Below, one piece after another: positions 25,734-33,440 of a DNA stretch of 64,000 nucleotides. Each line of letters begins with the position of its first letter. Positions within the stretch are counted from its first letter, which is position 1. A model generated the notes under the pieces. That model was not told the origin of the DNA, made no database searches, and saw nothing but the letters and a program-made list of their open reading frames with translations. A program made the translations under genes and the position numbers. Location of the stretch: NCBI GenBank assembly GCA_020440605.1, contig JAGRNT010000009.1:118459-182458 (forward strand). The letters are read 5' to 3'. Origin of the DNA: a bacterium. GTDB lineage: Bacteria > 4484-113 > JAFGCY01.

Positions 25734-26014
25734 GGAGGCCAGGCCGTTGGCCTGGCTATAGGACATAGGAGCTCGGGTGTAGGGTGTAGCAGGCAAGGGA
25801 TCAGGAACTGGACGATAGGGAGGTGCGACACTTGTTGTCGCACAATAATAGAGAAGCAGATCCTGACAACTGAAAGTAAGGTAGCAGTCCATGGTGCGAC
25901 AACAAGTGTCGCACCTCCACCCGGCATCAATCCTTTCCGCTATCATTGCAAATATCAGGGATTCCATTGCCAGGCTGACAGCCTGGCCTCTGCTACATCC
26001 TACACCCGAGCTCC
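25734..26014. repeat. Nested cluster of inverted REP-like elements
   Basis: This gap (25704-26049) holds no gene. From outside inward there are three inverted pairs. (A) Hairpins GCCAGGCC/GGCCTGGC (25734-25756, GGAG head) and GCCAGGC/GCCTGGC (25969-25987, reversed). (B) A 25-bp word at 25768-25792 repeated inverted at 25990-26014 with one mismatch (core GGTGTAGGGTGTAG). (C) GTGCGACA-N5-TGTCGCAC at 25819-25843 and inverted at 25894-25918. Each hairpin has GGAG at its 5' side in its own orientation. Pair C recurs near 56.7 kb. Confidence 0.8.
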
Positions 26015-26049
26015 TACAACCTCGTCTGCTACACCCTACAACCCAGCTC

Positions 26050-27177
26050 CTACAAACTCTGTTCGGGGCAGGGCCACTGCGGTGCCGGGCCTTCGGCCGC
26101 CAGATAGCGCCGCATCCCCGCATCCGCCAGGGCATAGCCCCAGTTGATCAGCTGGCCCTGTTCCTGTTCGCTGAAGGTGCTCAGCCGCGTGCGCACATAG
26201 GCCAGCGAGGCACTGAGCTGGCTGTCGGCCCCCAGCGCGTCGTCAAGCCCGAAACTGGCAATCTCGCTCGAGATCCCCCAGTAGGCTCCGCTCTGCGGAT
26301 GCTCGGGGTTGCCGAGCCGCTGCTCCAGCAGGTAGCGCTTGCGCATCCGCCGCAGGCGCGAGACGAGCACGGTGTTGGCGCGCATCAGCTGGATCATGCG
26401 GTCGCGCGCCATCCAGTTCCAGGGGCTGAACAGCGAGCTGGCATCGCTGAACAGCAGTGTCCGGCAGCGGTCAAGCACGCCCTCCATCCCGAGGTTGTCA
26501 AACACGCCGCCGTCGGCCAGCACCAGCTTGCGGCGGTGCTGCGGCTCCTGCGCCAGGCGCTCACCCTCGGCCAGCTGCCATTCATGCGGTTCGGCGCGCA
26601 GGCTGAGCGGCGAGAAGTAGGGCGGCAGTGCGCAGGAGGCGGCGATCGCCCGCGAGAGCGGCATGTCCGTGCGCGGCAGCACGCCGATCATCGAGTCCTC
26701 CACGCCCAGCGCGGAGAGTGCCACCGAGCCGCCGCTCAGCAGGTTGGTGGCCATGATCTCGAACAGCGGTTCGCCTTCCCGCGTGCCGGCCAGGTCCGCC
26801 AGTGTGCGCTGGCCGGTCAGGTGCCGGGCGAACAGCAGCCCGAGCCGCGAGCCGTTGCCACGCAGGTGCAGCGGGAAGCTCCAGAGGCTGGCAACGTCGA
26901 TGCGCTGCCCGCAGAGCCGGCGCACGGGGGCTGCCACCACTTCATCGAAGTTGACAGCCACGCCGTCGCGGAATTCCAGGCTGCGCCAGTTGCAGCCGAG
27001 CCAGCCGCCGATGATGCTCCCGCCGCTCACGCTGGCGATGATGTCCAGGCGCGGCAGCCAGCCCAGTTCATTGAGCCGCGTCAGGCTGCCGATGTGGAAC
27101 AGCGTGGCCCTGTAGCCGCCGCCGGACAGCGCAAGTGCGGTGCCGGCCAGCCCGTCATGTGCCTGCGCCCCGCTCAC
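26050..27177 (-). CDS. Patatin-like phospholipase
   Basis: 375 residues. The oxyanion loop LALSGGGYRATLFHIG and the nucleophile elbow IASVSGGSIIGGWLG (GxSxG) are plain; the Asp of the Ser-Asp dyad is probably in VLADGGVFDNLGMEGVL (DGG). The patatin fold gives lipid acyl-hydrolase activity. I start at GTG 27177, whose GTGA overlaps the lnt stop by 4 bp; upstream in-frame codons belong to lnt. Coupling to lnt suggests a role in envelope lipid turnover, which is inference. Confidence 0.88.
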   Translation of the reverse strand: MSGAQAHDGLAGTALALSGGGYRATLFHIGSLTRLNELGWLPRLDIIASVSGGSIIGGWLGCNWRSLEFRDGVAVNFDEVVAAPVRRLCGQRIDVASLWSFPLHLRGNGSRLGLLFARHLTGQRTLADLAGTREGEPLFEIMATNLLSGGSVALSALGVEDSMIGVLPRTDMPLSRAIAASCALPPYFSPLSLRAEPHEWQLAEGERLAQEPQHRRKLVLADGGVFDNLGMEGVLDRCRTLLFSDASSLFSPWNWMARDRMIQLMRANTVLVSRLRRMRKRYLLEQRLGNPEHPQSGAYWGISSEIASFGLDDALGADSQLSASLAYVRTRLSTFSEQEQGQLINWGYALADAGMRRYLAAEGPAPQWPCPEQSL

Positions 27178-28853
27178 AGCCAGCCCTCGCTGCGGTGCGC
27201 GATGACAAGCCGGATGCCGATCACGAGCGTTGCCAGCACGCAGAGCTGGGCGAACAGGTCCCCCAGCCGCGTGTAGTAGGACAGCCCGCTGCTCGGGCCC
27301 TCCCACTGCGAAAGCGTTGCCAGTTCGTCCGTGCTGCTCTGCTGGCTGATCCGTCCGCTCGGTTCGATGAAGTGGCTCCAGCCCGTGGTGCTGACGCGCG
27401 CCAGCGGCCGGCGGTGCTCCACGGCCCGTAGCACATCGATGTCAGCGTGCTGGCGGATGCCGTTCTTCAGGTCATACCAGGAATTGTTGGTGATCAGCAG
27501 GAACATGTCACTGCCGCGCCGGGCCTCGCGCATGAACAGGAAGCTGAAGATGTTGTCAAAGCAGACCATCGGGCTGATCCGCAGCCCGCGCAGCTCGAAG
27601 CTGCCGGTGTCACGCCCGCCGGTCAGGTCGCGGCTGCCCCAGGGATAGTCGAGGAAGCGCACCAGTCCGCGGAAGGGCACCACCTCGCCATAGGCCACGA
27701 GCCGCACCTTGCTGTAGACCCACTGGATCACATGATCCGGGCGGATCAGCACCGCCGTATTCTCCCAGTCATCCGGGTCATGCGGATTGGAAAGCGCGCC
27801 CATCAGCAGTGTGGTGTTCTGATTCGTCTCCACGAAGTTCCAGATCCCGAGCGGCAGGTCCTCCGGGTTGTGCGGTTCGACGCGCTTCGGGATGCAGGAC
27901 TCCGGCCAGACCAGCAGCAGCTGCGGTTCATCCAGCGGACCCTGGAAGTCGGCGACGAAGCCGCTTTCATCCGCGCTGTCCTCGAACAGCTGCCGCCGTT
28001 CCTCGATGCGCTCACCGGACCACTGCTGCGCCAGTTCCTCGCTGGCCGGCTCATAGACCGCCAGCATGCGTTGCAGCTCGCTGCCGCTCCAGCGCTCCTT
28101 GGTGTCCACGCCGCCCTGCACCAGGGCCACGCGCACACGCTCCTCACGCGGCTTGCCGTCAATGCTGTCCAGCCGCCGTTCGCCGTAGCCCAGCGCCAGG
28201 CAGATCAGTCCCAGCCCGATCAGGCTGTGGGCCCAGCTGCGCTGACGGCCGCCATGCCCGCTGATCAGCAGGAACAGCAGGCAGTTGGCCAGAACGATCA
28301 GGAAGCTCACGGCATACACGCCGCCTAGATCCGCCACCTGCAGCAGCGGCAGGTTATGGGTCTGGCTGTAGCCCAGCAGGTTCCAGGGCAGGGCCCAGAA
28401 GCCGAAGCTGCGCAGGTACTCAAGCGCTGTCCAGGCCAGCGGCAGGCCCCAGCAGACCAGCCCCGCACTCTGCTCATGGAAGATGCGCTGTCCCAGCCAG
28501 GCGAACAGCGCCGTGGGCAGGCTGAAGAACAGCGTGAGCATGATCACCGGGGCCACGCCGAAACTGCCGATCCAGTCCAGATGCAGCACCAGCCACAACG
28601 CGCCGGTGAGATAGCCATACCCGGCAGCGGCGGCGGGGGAGGGACTGCGGCGGATCACCCACAGCAGGGGCAGCAGGGCCAGGAAGGCCAGCCCGGGCAG
28701 CTGGGCGAAGCCATTCGCCGCCTGCCAGCCCGGCAGGCTCAGGCCACTGGCCGTCAGCGGCTGCATCAGCTCCGGGGGCAGGCTCAGGGGAAAGGCCAGC
28801 GCCAGCAGCAGGGCGGAGAGGATGCAGGCTGTGATGCTGATCAGCAAGGGCAT
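27174..28853 (-). CDS. lnt: Apolipoprotein N-acyltransferase
   Basis: Transfers the third acyl chain to lipoproteins in the inner membrane. An N-terminal multi-helix domain precedes a nitrilase-like domain: LLVWPESCIPKRVEP has the catalytic Glu, YSKVRLVAYGEVVPFRG the Lys, and ISPMVCFDNIFSFLF the Cys; Cys-Phe-Asp replaces the usual Cys-Tyr-Glu. SYSQTHNLPLLQVADLGGVY-like text is typical Lnt. ATG 28853 directly follows TATAAT (28860-28855); a TTG at 28847 sits 7 nt after it and could be a leaderless start. The N-acylated lipoproteins predicted elsewhere in the window are its likely clients. Confidence 0.92.
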   Translation of the reverse strand: MPLLISITACILSALLLALAFPLSLPPELMQPLTASGLSLPGWQAANGFAQLPGLAFLALLPLLWVIRRSPSPAAAAGYGYLTGALWLVLHLDWIGSFGVAPVIMLTLFFSLPTALFAWLGQRIFHEQSAGLVCWGLPLAWTALEYLRSFGFWALPWNLLGYSQTHNLPLLQVADLGGVYAVSFLIVLANCLLFLLISGHGGRQRSWAHSLIGLGLICLALGYGERRLDSIDGKPREERVRVALVQGGVDTKERWSGSELQRMLAVYEPASEELAQQWSGERIEERRQLFEDSADESGFVADFQGPLDEPQLLLVWPESCIPKRVEPHNPEDLPLGIWNFVETNQNTTLLMGALSNPHDPDDWENTAVLIRPDHVIQWVYSKVRLVAYGEVVPFRGLVRFLDYPWGSRDLTGGRDTGSFELRGLRISPMVCFDNIFSFLFMREARRGSDMFLLITNNSWYDLKNGIRQHADIDVLRAVEHRRPLARVSTTGWSHFIEPSGRISQQSSTDELATLSQWEGPSSGLSYYTRLGDLFAQLCVLATLVIGIRLVIAHRSEGWL

Positions 28854-28854
28854 G

Positions 28855-28860
28855 ATTATA
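28855..28860 (-). promoter_or_regulatory. -10 hexamer at the lnt start
   Basis: Minus strand TATAAT, 1 nt before ATG 28853 and 7 nt before TTG 28847. Transcription from here could not include a full ATG 28853 with leader. Confidence 0.5.
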
Positions 28861-28930
28861 AATTGCGCAGTCCGTCCAGCGGTTGCATCCGCCACGGAGC
28901 CTGCGCGCACCCAGTATGACGCACGCATGG

Positions 28931-28936
28931 GATAAT
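28931..28936 (+). promoter_or_regulatory. Start-proximal -10 of the histidine phosphatase gene
   Basis: GATAAT, then 6 nt, then ATG 28943. Confidence 0.5.
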
Positions 28937-28942
28937 CGATGC

Positions 28943-29545
28943 ATGGCCCTCTATCTCGTGCGCCATGGACAGACGGACTGGAACCGTGAGAAGCGCTTCC
29001 AGAGCACAACGGACGTGCCCCTCAACGAAACGGGCCTGGCCCAGGCCTGGCGCATCCGTGAGGAGCTCGAGGCGCGTTCCGTGAGCTTCATCCTCGCCCG
29101 CTCCAGCCCGCTTAGTCGAGCTGTCGAGACCGCGCGGATCATCGTGCAGGGCACGGACACGCCCTTCGAGCCGGAGCCGGGCTTCATGGAGGTCTCCTTC
29201 GGTGACTACGAGGGCCGGCTTGAATCCGAGCTGCGCGAGGAATATGGGGCATCCTACGACACCTGGCGCGCCTCACAGTACACCGAGGCTCCCCCGGGCG
29301 GTGAGTCGATCATCGAAGGTGCCATCCGGGTGCGGCCCTACCTCGAGAAGCTGCGCGCCGCGGCCACTGCCCGCAATGTGCTGATCGTGGCCCACCAGGC
29401 GATAAACATGGCGATGAAGGTGGCGATCAGCGGCAGAAGCGACGTGGAAAGCGCGGCAGGCTTCCGCCAGGATAACGACGAGGTGGATGTCTGGGACATG
29501 GCGGAGGGCAAGCGCCTCGAGATGTGGAAGATCAGCGTCGGCTGA
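28943..29545 (+). CDS. Histidine phosphatase / phosphoglycerate-mutase-like protein
   Basis: 200 residues. YLVRHGQTDWNREKRFQ carries the phospho-accepting His; LARSSPLSRAVETARII, GFMEVSFGDYEG and VLIVAHQAINMAMKVAISG complete the RHG, Arg, Glu and second His set. The family includes cofactor-dependent phosphoglycerate mutases, CobC and general phosphatases; with this short size a phosphatase is likelier than GpmA. I chose ATG 28943 as the canonical N-terminus (MALYLVRHG). Confidence 0.88.
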   Translation: MALYLVRHGQTDWNREKRFQSTTDVPLNETGLAQAWRIREELEARSVSFILARSSPLSRAVETARIIVQGTDTPFEPEPGFMEVSFGDYEGRLESELREEYGASYDTWRASQYTEAPPGGESIIEGAIRVRPYLEKLRAAATARNVLIVAHQAINMAMKVAISGRSDVESAAGFRQDNDEVDVWDMAEGKRLEMWKISVG

Positions 29546-29549
29546 ACGC

Positions 29550-29573
29550 AAAAAAGCCGACCCGCAGGCCGGC
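29550..29573 (-). terminator. Rho-independent terminator of the 29612-29923 gene
   Basis: Minus strand: GCCGGCC, TGCG loop, GGTCGGC, then TTTTTT. A 7-bp stem with one G-U pair. Confidence 0.8.
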
Positions 29574-29611
29574 CCATGCATTCAGATTGATGCGGGATTG
29601 CTCCCGGGAAA

Positions 29612-29923
29612 TCAGCCCTTGACTTCGAGCAGGAACTTGCGCTTGTCCTTGCCGAGGTCCACGTCGTTCTTGCTCTTGGCCTGGTCGAAGCTCACCTCGA
29701 TGTAGGGCACTTCGCCGTCGAACTTGCCGACGCTCGTGACCTTGCCGTGGGCGGAGACGAAGGCACCCTTGTCCAGCCAGTTGCGCACCTTCTCGAAGAA
29801 CACGATGTCGCCCTTCTTGTAGGTGTCGGCACCCGCGCCGGCGTCGTAGATCGGGAAATCGCCCTCAGTCTTCTTGCTGGCCGCGGTGGTTCTGCGTGTC
29901 GTAGTCTTCTTGGTAGTCGCCAT
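29612..29923 (-). CDS. Small protein with basic Thr/Lys tail, unknown family
   Basis: 103 residues. The first ~18 are a basic tail (TTKKTTTRRTTAASKKTE) like histone or DNA-binding tails. The rest looks like a small beta-rich domain (KKGDIVFFEKVRNWLDKGAF, GKVTSVGKFDGEVPYIEVSF), perhaps SH3-like. GGGAGTG precedes the ATG and a strong terminator follows, so it is a well-formed monocistronic gene. I do not recognise the family; a nucleic-acid role is a guess from the tail. Confidence 0.75.
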   Translation of the reverse strand: MATTKKTTTRRTTAASKKTEGDFPIYDAGAGADTYKKGDIVFFEKVRNWLDKGAFVSAHGKVTSVGKFDGEVPYIEVSFDQAKSKNDVDLGKDKRKFLLEVKG

Positions 29924-30264
29924 GATTTCACTCCCTGGGGATTGAACCGGAGATTATATAACGTAGCGGCCCTGATTGCAAGGAAAAGCACAGGCCGCCA
30001 GCCCGAATCCTGTCCATGGTTTACCCCCTGCAGCTCCGGATTATTCTGTGAAAACGGCGTTATGTTTCACGCAATATTCAATCTGCCCTTTACTCCCGGT
30101 CCAATCCGGGGCGGTAGGATCTGACTGAACCCCTACCTCCAGAACCCGTCCCGCCGGACGGGTTCCTGCCAAGCGGACAGGGGCGCAGCCGTCCGCTGGC
30201 CACGCCCCCGCCTGACACCGGCGCAGTGCCGGCGTCTTCCCCCATCCTTCAGCCGGCTGCCGCA
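29924..30264. other. Gene-free gap with three consecutive hairpins
   Basis: No gene is seen. Near the end of the pseudopilin gene are three stem-loops: GAACCCGTCC/GGACGGGTTC (30142-30165, perfect 10 bp), AGCGGAC/GTCCGCT (about 30172-30196) and CCGGC/GCCGG (about 30219-30235). None has a U-run. Together they could stop transcription or protect the 3' end of the pseudopilin mRNA. Confidence 0.6.
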
Positions 30265-31416
30265 TCAGCGGTCGCCGTCATAGTCCTCTCCCGCGGTGAG
30301 CACGAGGATCACCGCATCCCGGATCGCATTGGGATTGCCGTACTGCAGCTGGTCGTTGGTCTCCCCCACATTGCCGAGGGCGTACGGGCTGCCCTGCCGC
30401 GCGGTCGGGTCGCCGCTCTGGCTACGGGTCCAGGGCCAGATCCGCAGTTCGACCTTGCCATTGCTGCCGCCGCTGCCGATATCGCCCGGACCATCGGGGA
30501 TGTCCTCAGCCAGCGGGCCGGCGGAGGACAGTCCCGGATCAGTCACCCCGGCCAGCCACAGGCTGTTGCCGGCGGCGGCACGCTGGAAGTAGATGATCTG
30601 CTGCTCCTCGCCGAGCACGTCCTTGCCCTTGGTGCGGATCGAGCCGTAGCCGCCGAGCATGTACTGGTCGCTCTGGGTCGGGATGATCGGGGCCGTGGAA
30701 GCGTCGTCAGTCCCCGCCGCGATGATCGGTCCGCTGCTCTTGTAGAAGAACATCCCGGGCAGGTAGGGGAAGGGCTTGTTGCCTTCCCACATGTCCCAGA
30801 AGTCGTACTCGATGTTGGCATACGTGTTCTCCACGTTGCGGCTGCCGTTCTCGAGGTTGAAGTAGATCCACTGCGTGTAGCGCGGGTCGCCAAGCACCGA
30901 GCCCATGCTGGTGCAGTAGGGACCGAAGCGCGTGCCGTAGTCCTCGCCGGGATTGCCCTGGCCGTTGCGCAGCGGGTCAGTGGAGCTCACCGCATTGGTC
31001 GGCAGGTTCTCCTGCACGCGGTGGATGGCAACGCCGTTGGTGGTGAAGGGGTTCTTCGGGTAGGCGTCGATGTAGCCCCGGCGCAGCAGCGGGTCGCTGG
31101 CGCGCTCCGTGGGCTCGATGTCCGTGATCTGATTGAAGGCCCCGGCGCTGGCGCTTTCGATCACCAGTGCGCTGTACTTGGGCTCGCCGCCGATCAGGTA
31201 GTTGGGGTAGGGGCCCTCGCTGTCAACAGCCCAGCGCTCGACGGAGAGCTGGATGTTGTGCAGGTTGGCCTTGACCTCGGCTTCCTTCGCCTTGTCCTTG
31301 ACCTTGATGTAGTTCGGCAGCGCGATCGCGGCGAGGATGCCGATGATCACGATCACGACGAGCAGTTCGATCAGGGTGAAGCCGCGACGGTTCTTGGCAA
31401 TTGCAGGGTATTCCAT
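30265..31416 (-). CDS. Prepilin-like protein with large globular domain (GspG-like)
   Basis: 383 residues. A short leader ends in a prepilin-peptidase site, RRG before FTLIELLVVIVIIGILAAIA, with Glu5 present, and the helix continues into NLHNIQLSVERWAVD. Type II secretion or type IV pilus machines assemble such subunits. The globular part is much longer than in GspG (about 140 residues). It carries blocks DPLLRRGYIDAYPKNPF, YMLGGYGSIRTKGKDVLG and YGNPNAIRDAVILVLTAGED that recur in the five proteins encoded at 32366-37593. No assembly ATPase or prepilin peptidase lies in the window. Confidence 0.88.
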   Translation of the reverse strand: MEYPAIAKNRRGFTLIELLVVIVIIGILAAIALPNYIKVKDKAKEAEVKANLHNIQLSVERWAVDSEGPYPNYLIGGEPKYSALVIESASAGAFNQITDIEPTERASDPLLRRGYIDAYPKNPFTTNGVAIHRVQENLPTNAVSSTDPLRNGQGNPGEDYGTRFGPYCTSMGSVLGDPRYTQWIYFNLENGSRNVENTYANIEYDFWDMWEGNKPFPYLPGMFFYKSSGPIIAAGTDDASTAPIIPTQSDQYMLGGYGSIRTKGKDVLGEEQQIIYFQRAAAGNSLWLAGVTDPGLSSAGPLAEDIPDGPGDIGSGGSNGKVELRIWPWTRSQSGDPTARQGSPYALGNVGETNDQLQYGNPNAIRDAVILVLTAGEDYDGDR

Positions 31417-31476
31417 GATGCATCAGTTGACAGTACTGGGCGCGCGGACTGCCGCGCGCGATGGCGCCCGGAATAG
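31417..31476. other. Upstream region of the prepilin-like gene
   Basis: No Shine-Dalgarno is obvious before ATG 31416 and no consensus promoter was found. A short CG-rich dyad (GCGCGCGG and CCGCGCGC, about 31441-31460) is present. Confidence 0.35.
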
Positions 31477-31575
31477 GGAGGCCCGGAGCAATCCGGGCAA
31501 TGGAGGCCCGATGTCAGTCGGGCAAGCAGGTCAGGATTCATTCTGACAACCTGGGAGGCCCGGAGCGATCCGGGC
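31477..31575 (+). repeat. Three GGAG-headed palindromes (REP-like)
   Basis: Each unit is GGAG plus a hairpin: GCCCGGAGCAATCCGGGC (31477-31498), GCCCGATGTCAGTCGGGC (31502-31523) and a near-copy of the first with GCGATC in the loop (31554-31575). All point the same way. Related units occur at 53673-53694 and 54043-54064 with paired changes that keep the stem. Confidence 0.8.
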
Positions 31576-32012
31576 ATATGGCGGTCATCAGTCATTCTGA
31601 CAAGGTCTGATCAATTGCTCAGCCTGCATTCGGTGGAGCCAGCGGCATTGCCGTGGTGAATGCTGGATGGGCGGTGATCGGTATTGCCACGCCTGCGCGT
31701 GACCACCTGCCGGGCTTGCGCCCGACCTCCGGCGATCGGGTGTGGGAATGAGCGGAATGCGGTGTACTGCCAGCTTCGGAAAGAATGAATGGAAAGAATG
31801 GCAATAATGGTCTGCTGCCAGCCACCCGTCCGGCTCTGTCCCACCAGTTGCTTTGGAGCCGCAAGGCTCCTGCGGTTCGACCCACCTCCTTTGCAGTGCG
31901 CCGACCGGTAATTATGTCCCTTAGCAGATTGTCAGACCATGCGCCGTGGAGTTTGTTCCCGCCCGGAAAGTGAAATGTGGAAGAAGTCGAAGAAGTGGAA
32001 GAAGTGAGGGAA
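31576..32012. other. Gene-free stretch
   Basis: No credible gene. Open frames here on the minus strand are low-complexity and run through the repeats downstream. The end (about 31976-32010) is a purine-rich run of GAAGAAGTGG-type repeats leading into the 65-bp array. Confidence 0.55.
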
Positions 32013-32260
32013 GTAGCGGCGACACTCCTGTCGCCGGGAACAGTGAAGCGTAAACCGTAAACAGTGAACAGTGAAGAGTAGCGGCGACACTCCTGTCGCC
32101 GGAAACCTTGAAGCGTAAACCGTAAACAGTGAACAGTGAAGAGTAGCGGCGACACTCCTGTCGCCGGGAACAGTGGAGCGTAAACCGTAAATAGTGAACA
32201 GTGAAGAGTAGCGGCGACACTCCTGTCGCCGGAAACCGTGAAGCGTGAACAGTAGGGAGC
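32013..32260 (+). repeat. Tandem array of a 65-bp unit ending in a GTAG-headed palindrome
   Basis: Four copies of GTAG-CGGCGACA-CTCC-TGTCGCCG lie at 32013, 32078, 32143 and 32208, exactly 65 bp apart. The linker between them is an AT-richer text of GTAAACCGTAAACAGTGAAC type with 1-4 differences per copy. A degraded fifth linker (32232-32255) follows. GTAG before a hairpin is the hallmark of REP elements. Confidence 0.85.
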
Positions 32261-32302
32261 GCGAGCATTCAGCTCGCCGGTCTGCGGGCATTCCGCCCGC
32301 AG
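32256..32302 (+). repeat. Two further hairpins after the array
   Basis: GGAG then GCGAGC/GCTCGC (32256-32277), followed by CTGCGGGC/GCCCGCAG with a 5-nt loop (32282-32302). The next 60 bp to the stop of the following gene are AT-rich without clear features. Confidence 0.6.
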
Positions 32303-32365
32303 GAAAGTAAGAATTTAGAAATCAGACTCTCATCAAGACCACATCAGCAGTTGCCAGATTCCTTA

Positions 32366-33424
32366 CTAATTGTATCCCTGCGCTTCCATGCCTTCTTCCC
32401 GCACATCACCATCCGGCACTGCAAGCAAATCCGCTTCACGTTCCTGCATGGCCATCGACTGCTGCTGCCCGGCCGTCAGCACCATGATCACTCCGTCGGC
32501 AATTCCATTGGGGTTGCCGAAACTGACAAGCGGCTGCTCCGCATCCGTACTGCCGAAGCTGAAGGGGCTGGCCTGCCGCCCGGAGAAGCCCGGGATGCTC
32601 AGGCCCGTGTAGTTGAGCAGACTCAGCTGCGACTGAGCCCCGCTCTCCGGCCTGAGCTGCTGCTCCGGTCCCAGCACATCCTGGCCCTTCGTGCGTACAC
32701 TGCCGTAGCCGGCGAGCATGTACATGTCCGCGTGCAATTTGCCAAAGTCCGGCTCTGCGCCTGCATCGCCTATTGCAATCAGCGGTCCGAAGGATTTGTA
32801 CATGAACTGGCCCTGCAGCCAGTATTGCGGTTTGTCCAGTGCCTCGATGTCCCAGCAGCGGTAGATGACATCCGAGCCGGTACGCTTCCTGACTGGGTTT
32901 CCATCGCTGTCCGTGCCCACAATCACTTCGGCGAAGCGCGGATCCGCCAGCACATTGCCCATCAGCTCGTAATCCTTACCGAATCGGTAGGCCGGGGCAG
33001 GCATGTCGCCAGCTTCAACGGGCCGCAGCGGGTCATTCAGCAGTTCTTGCATCTCACACACGGCCCGTCGGGTTTCATTCCTTGCCTGTCCCGTTCTGGC
33101 AAAGGGGTTGGCGGGATAACTCGGCATGTAGCTTTCCCTGATCAGTACATCGGCAGTGTACATCGCATCAGGTCCACCGAGGCTGCCCGGAGCATGACTG
33201 CCGCCGCTTATCCACAACGGATAGTTGCCGCCGGAGTCCACCGCATAGCGCTCGATTGCCAGCTGGATCGCATGCAGGTTCTGCTTGACTTCGGCCTCCT
33301 GGTACTGCGGATGACGGTGGTTGCCAAACACCATCGGAACCGCGATCAGGATAATCCCCGCCAGCAGCGCAACGGAGATCACGCCCATCAACCACCTGCC
33401 CGTGTTACTGTGCTTGCTTGTCAT
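32366..33424 (-). CDS. Pilin-related membrane protein 1 (no prepilin cleavage site)
   Basis: 352 residues and last gene of the five-gene operon. A basic N-terminus (KHSNTGRW) leads into a membrane helix (LMGVISVALLAGIILIAVPM) with no GFTLIE motif and no Glu5. After it comes the shared pilin-like helix VKQNLHAIQLAIERYAVD and the globular blocks YMPSYPANPFAR, RFGKDYELMGNVLADPRFAE, RCWDIEALDKPQYWLQGQF, YMLAGYGSVRTKGQDVLG and GNPNGIADGVIMVLTAG. It should stay in the inner membrane as a type II (N-in) protein. GGAAGG precedes the ATG. A 63-bp stretch is identical to gene 2, so the two recently exchanged sequence. Confidence 0.82.
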   Translation of the reverse strand: MTSKHSNTGRWLMGVISVALLAGIILIAVPMVFGNHRHPQYQEAEVKQNLHAIQLAIERYAVDSGGNYPLWISGGSHAPGSLGGPDAMYTADVLIRESYMPSYPANPFARTGQARNETRRAVCEMQELLNDPLRPVEAGDMPAPAYRFGKDYELMGNVLADPRFAEVIVGTDSDGNPVRKRTGSDVIYRCWDIEALDKPQYWLQGQFMYKSFGPLIAIGDAGAEPDFGKLHADMYMLAGYGSVRTKGQDVLGPEQQLRPESGAQSQLSLLNYTGLSIPGFSGRQASPFSFGSTDAEQPLVSFGNPNGIADGVIMVLTAGQQQSMAMQEREADLLAVPDGDVREEGMEAQGYN

Positions 33425-33440
33425 AATTGTCAGAACCTTC

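Noticed and set aside
25704..26049. Insertion sequence remnant
   Set aside because: Inverted repeats are present but there is no transposase fragment or target duplication.
32013..32260. CRISPR array
   Set aside because: The whole 65-bp unit, including the part that would be spacer, is repeated; no cas genes are near.
31619..32291. Minus-strand frames made of FTVHCLRFT-type repeats
   Set aside because: They are translations of the 65-bp array, in several frames at once.
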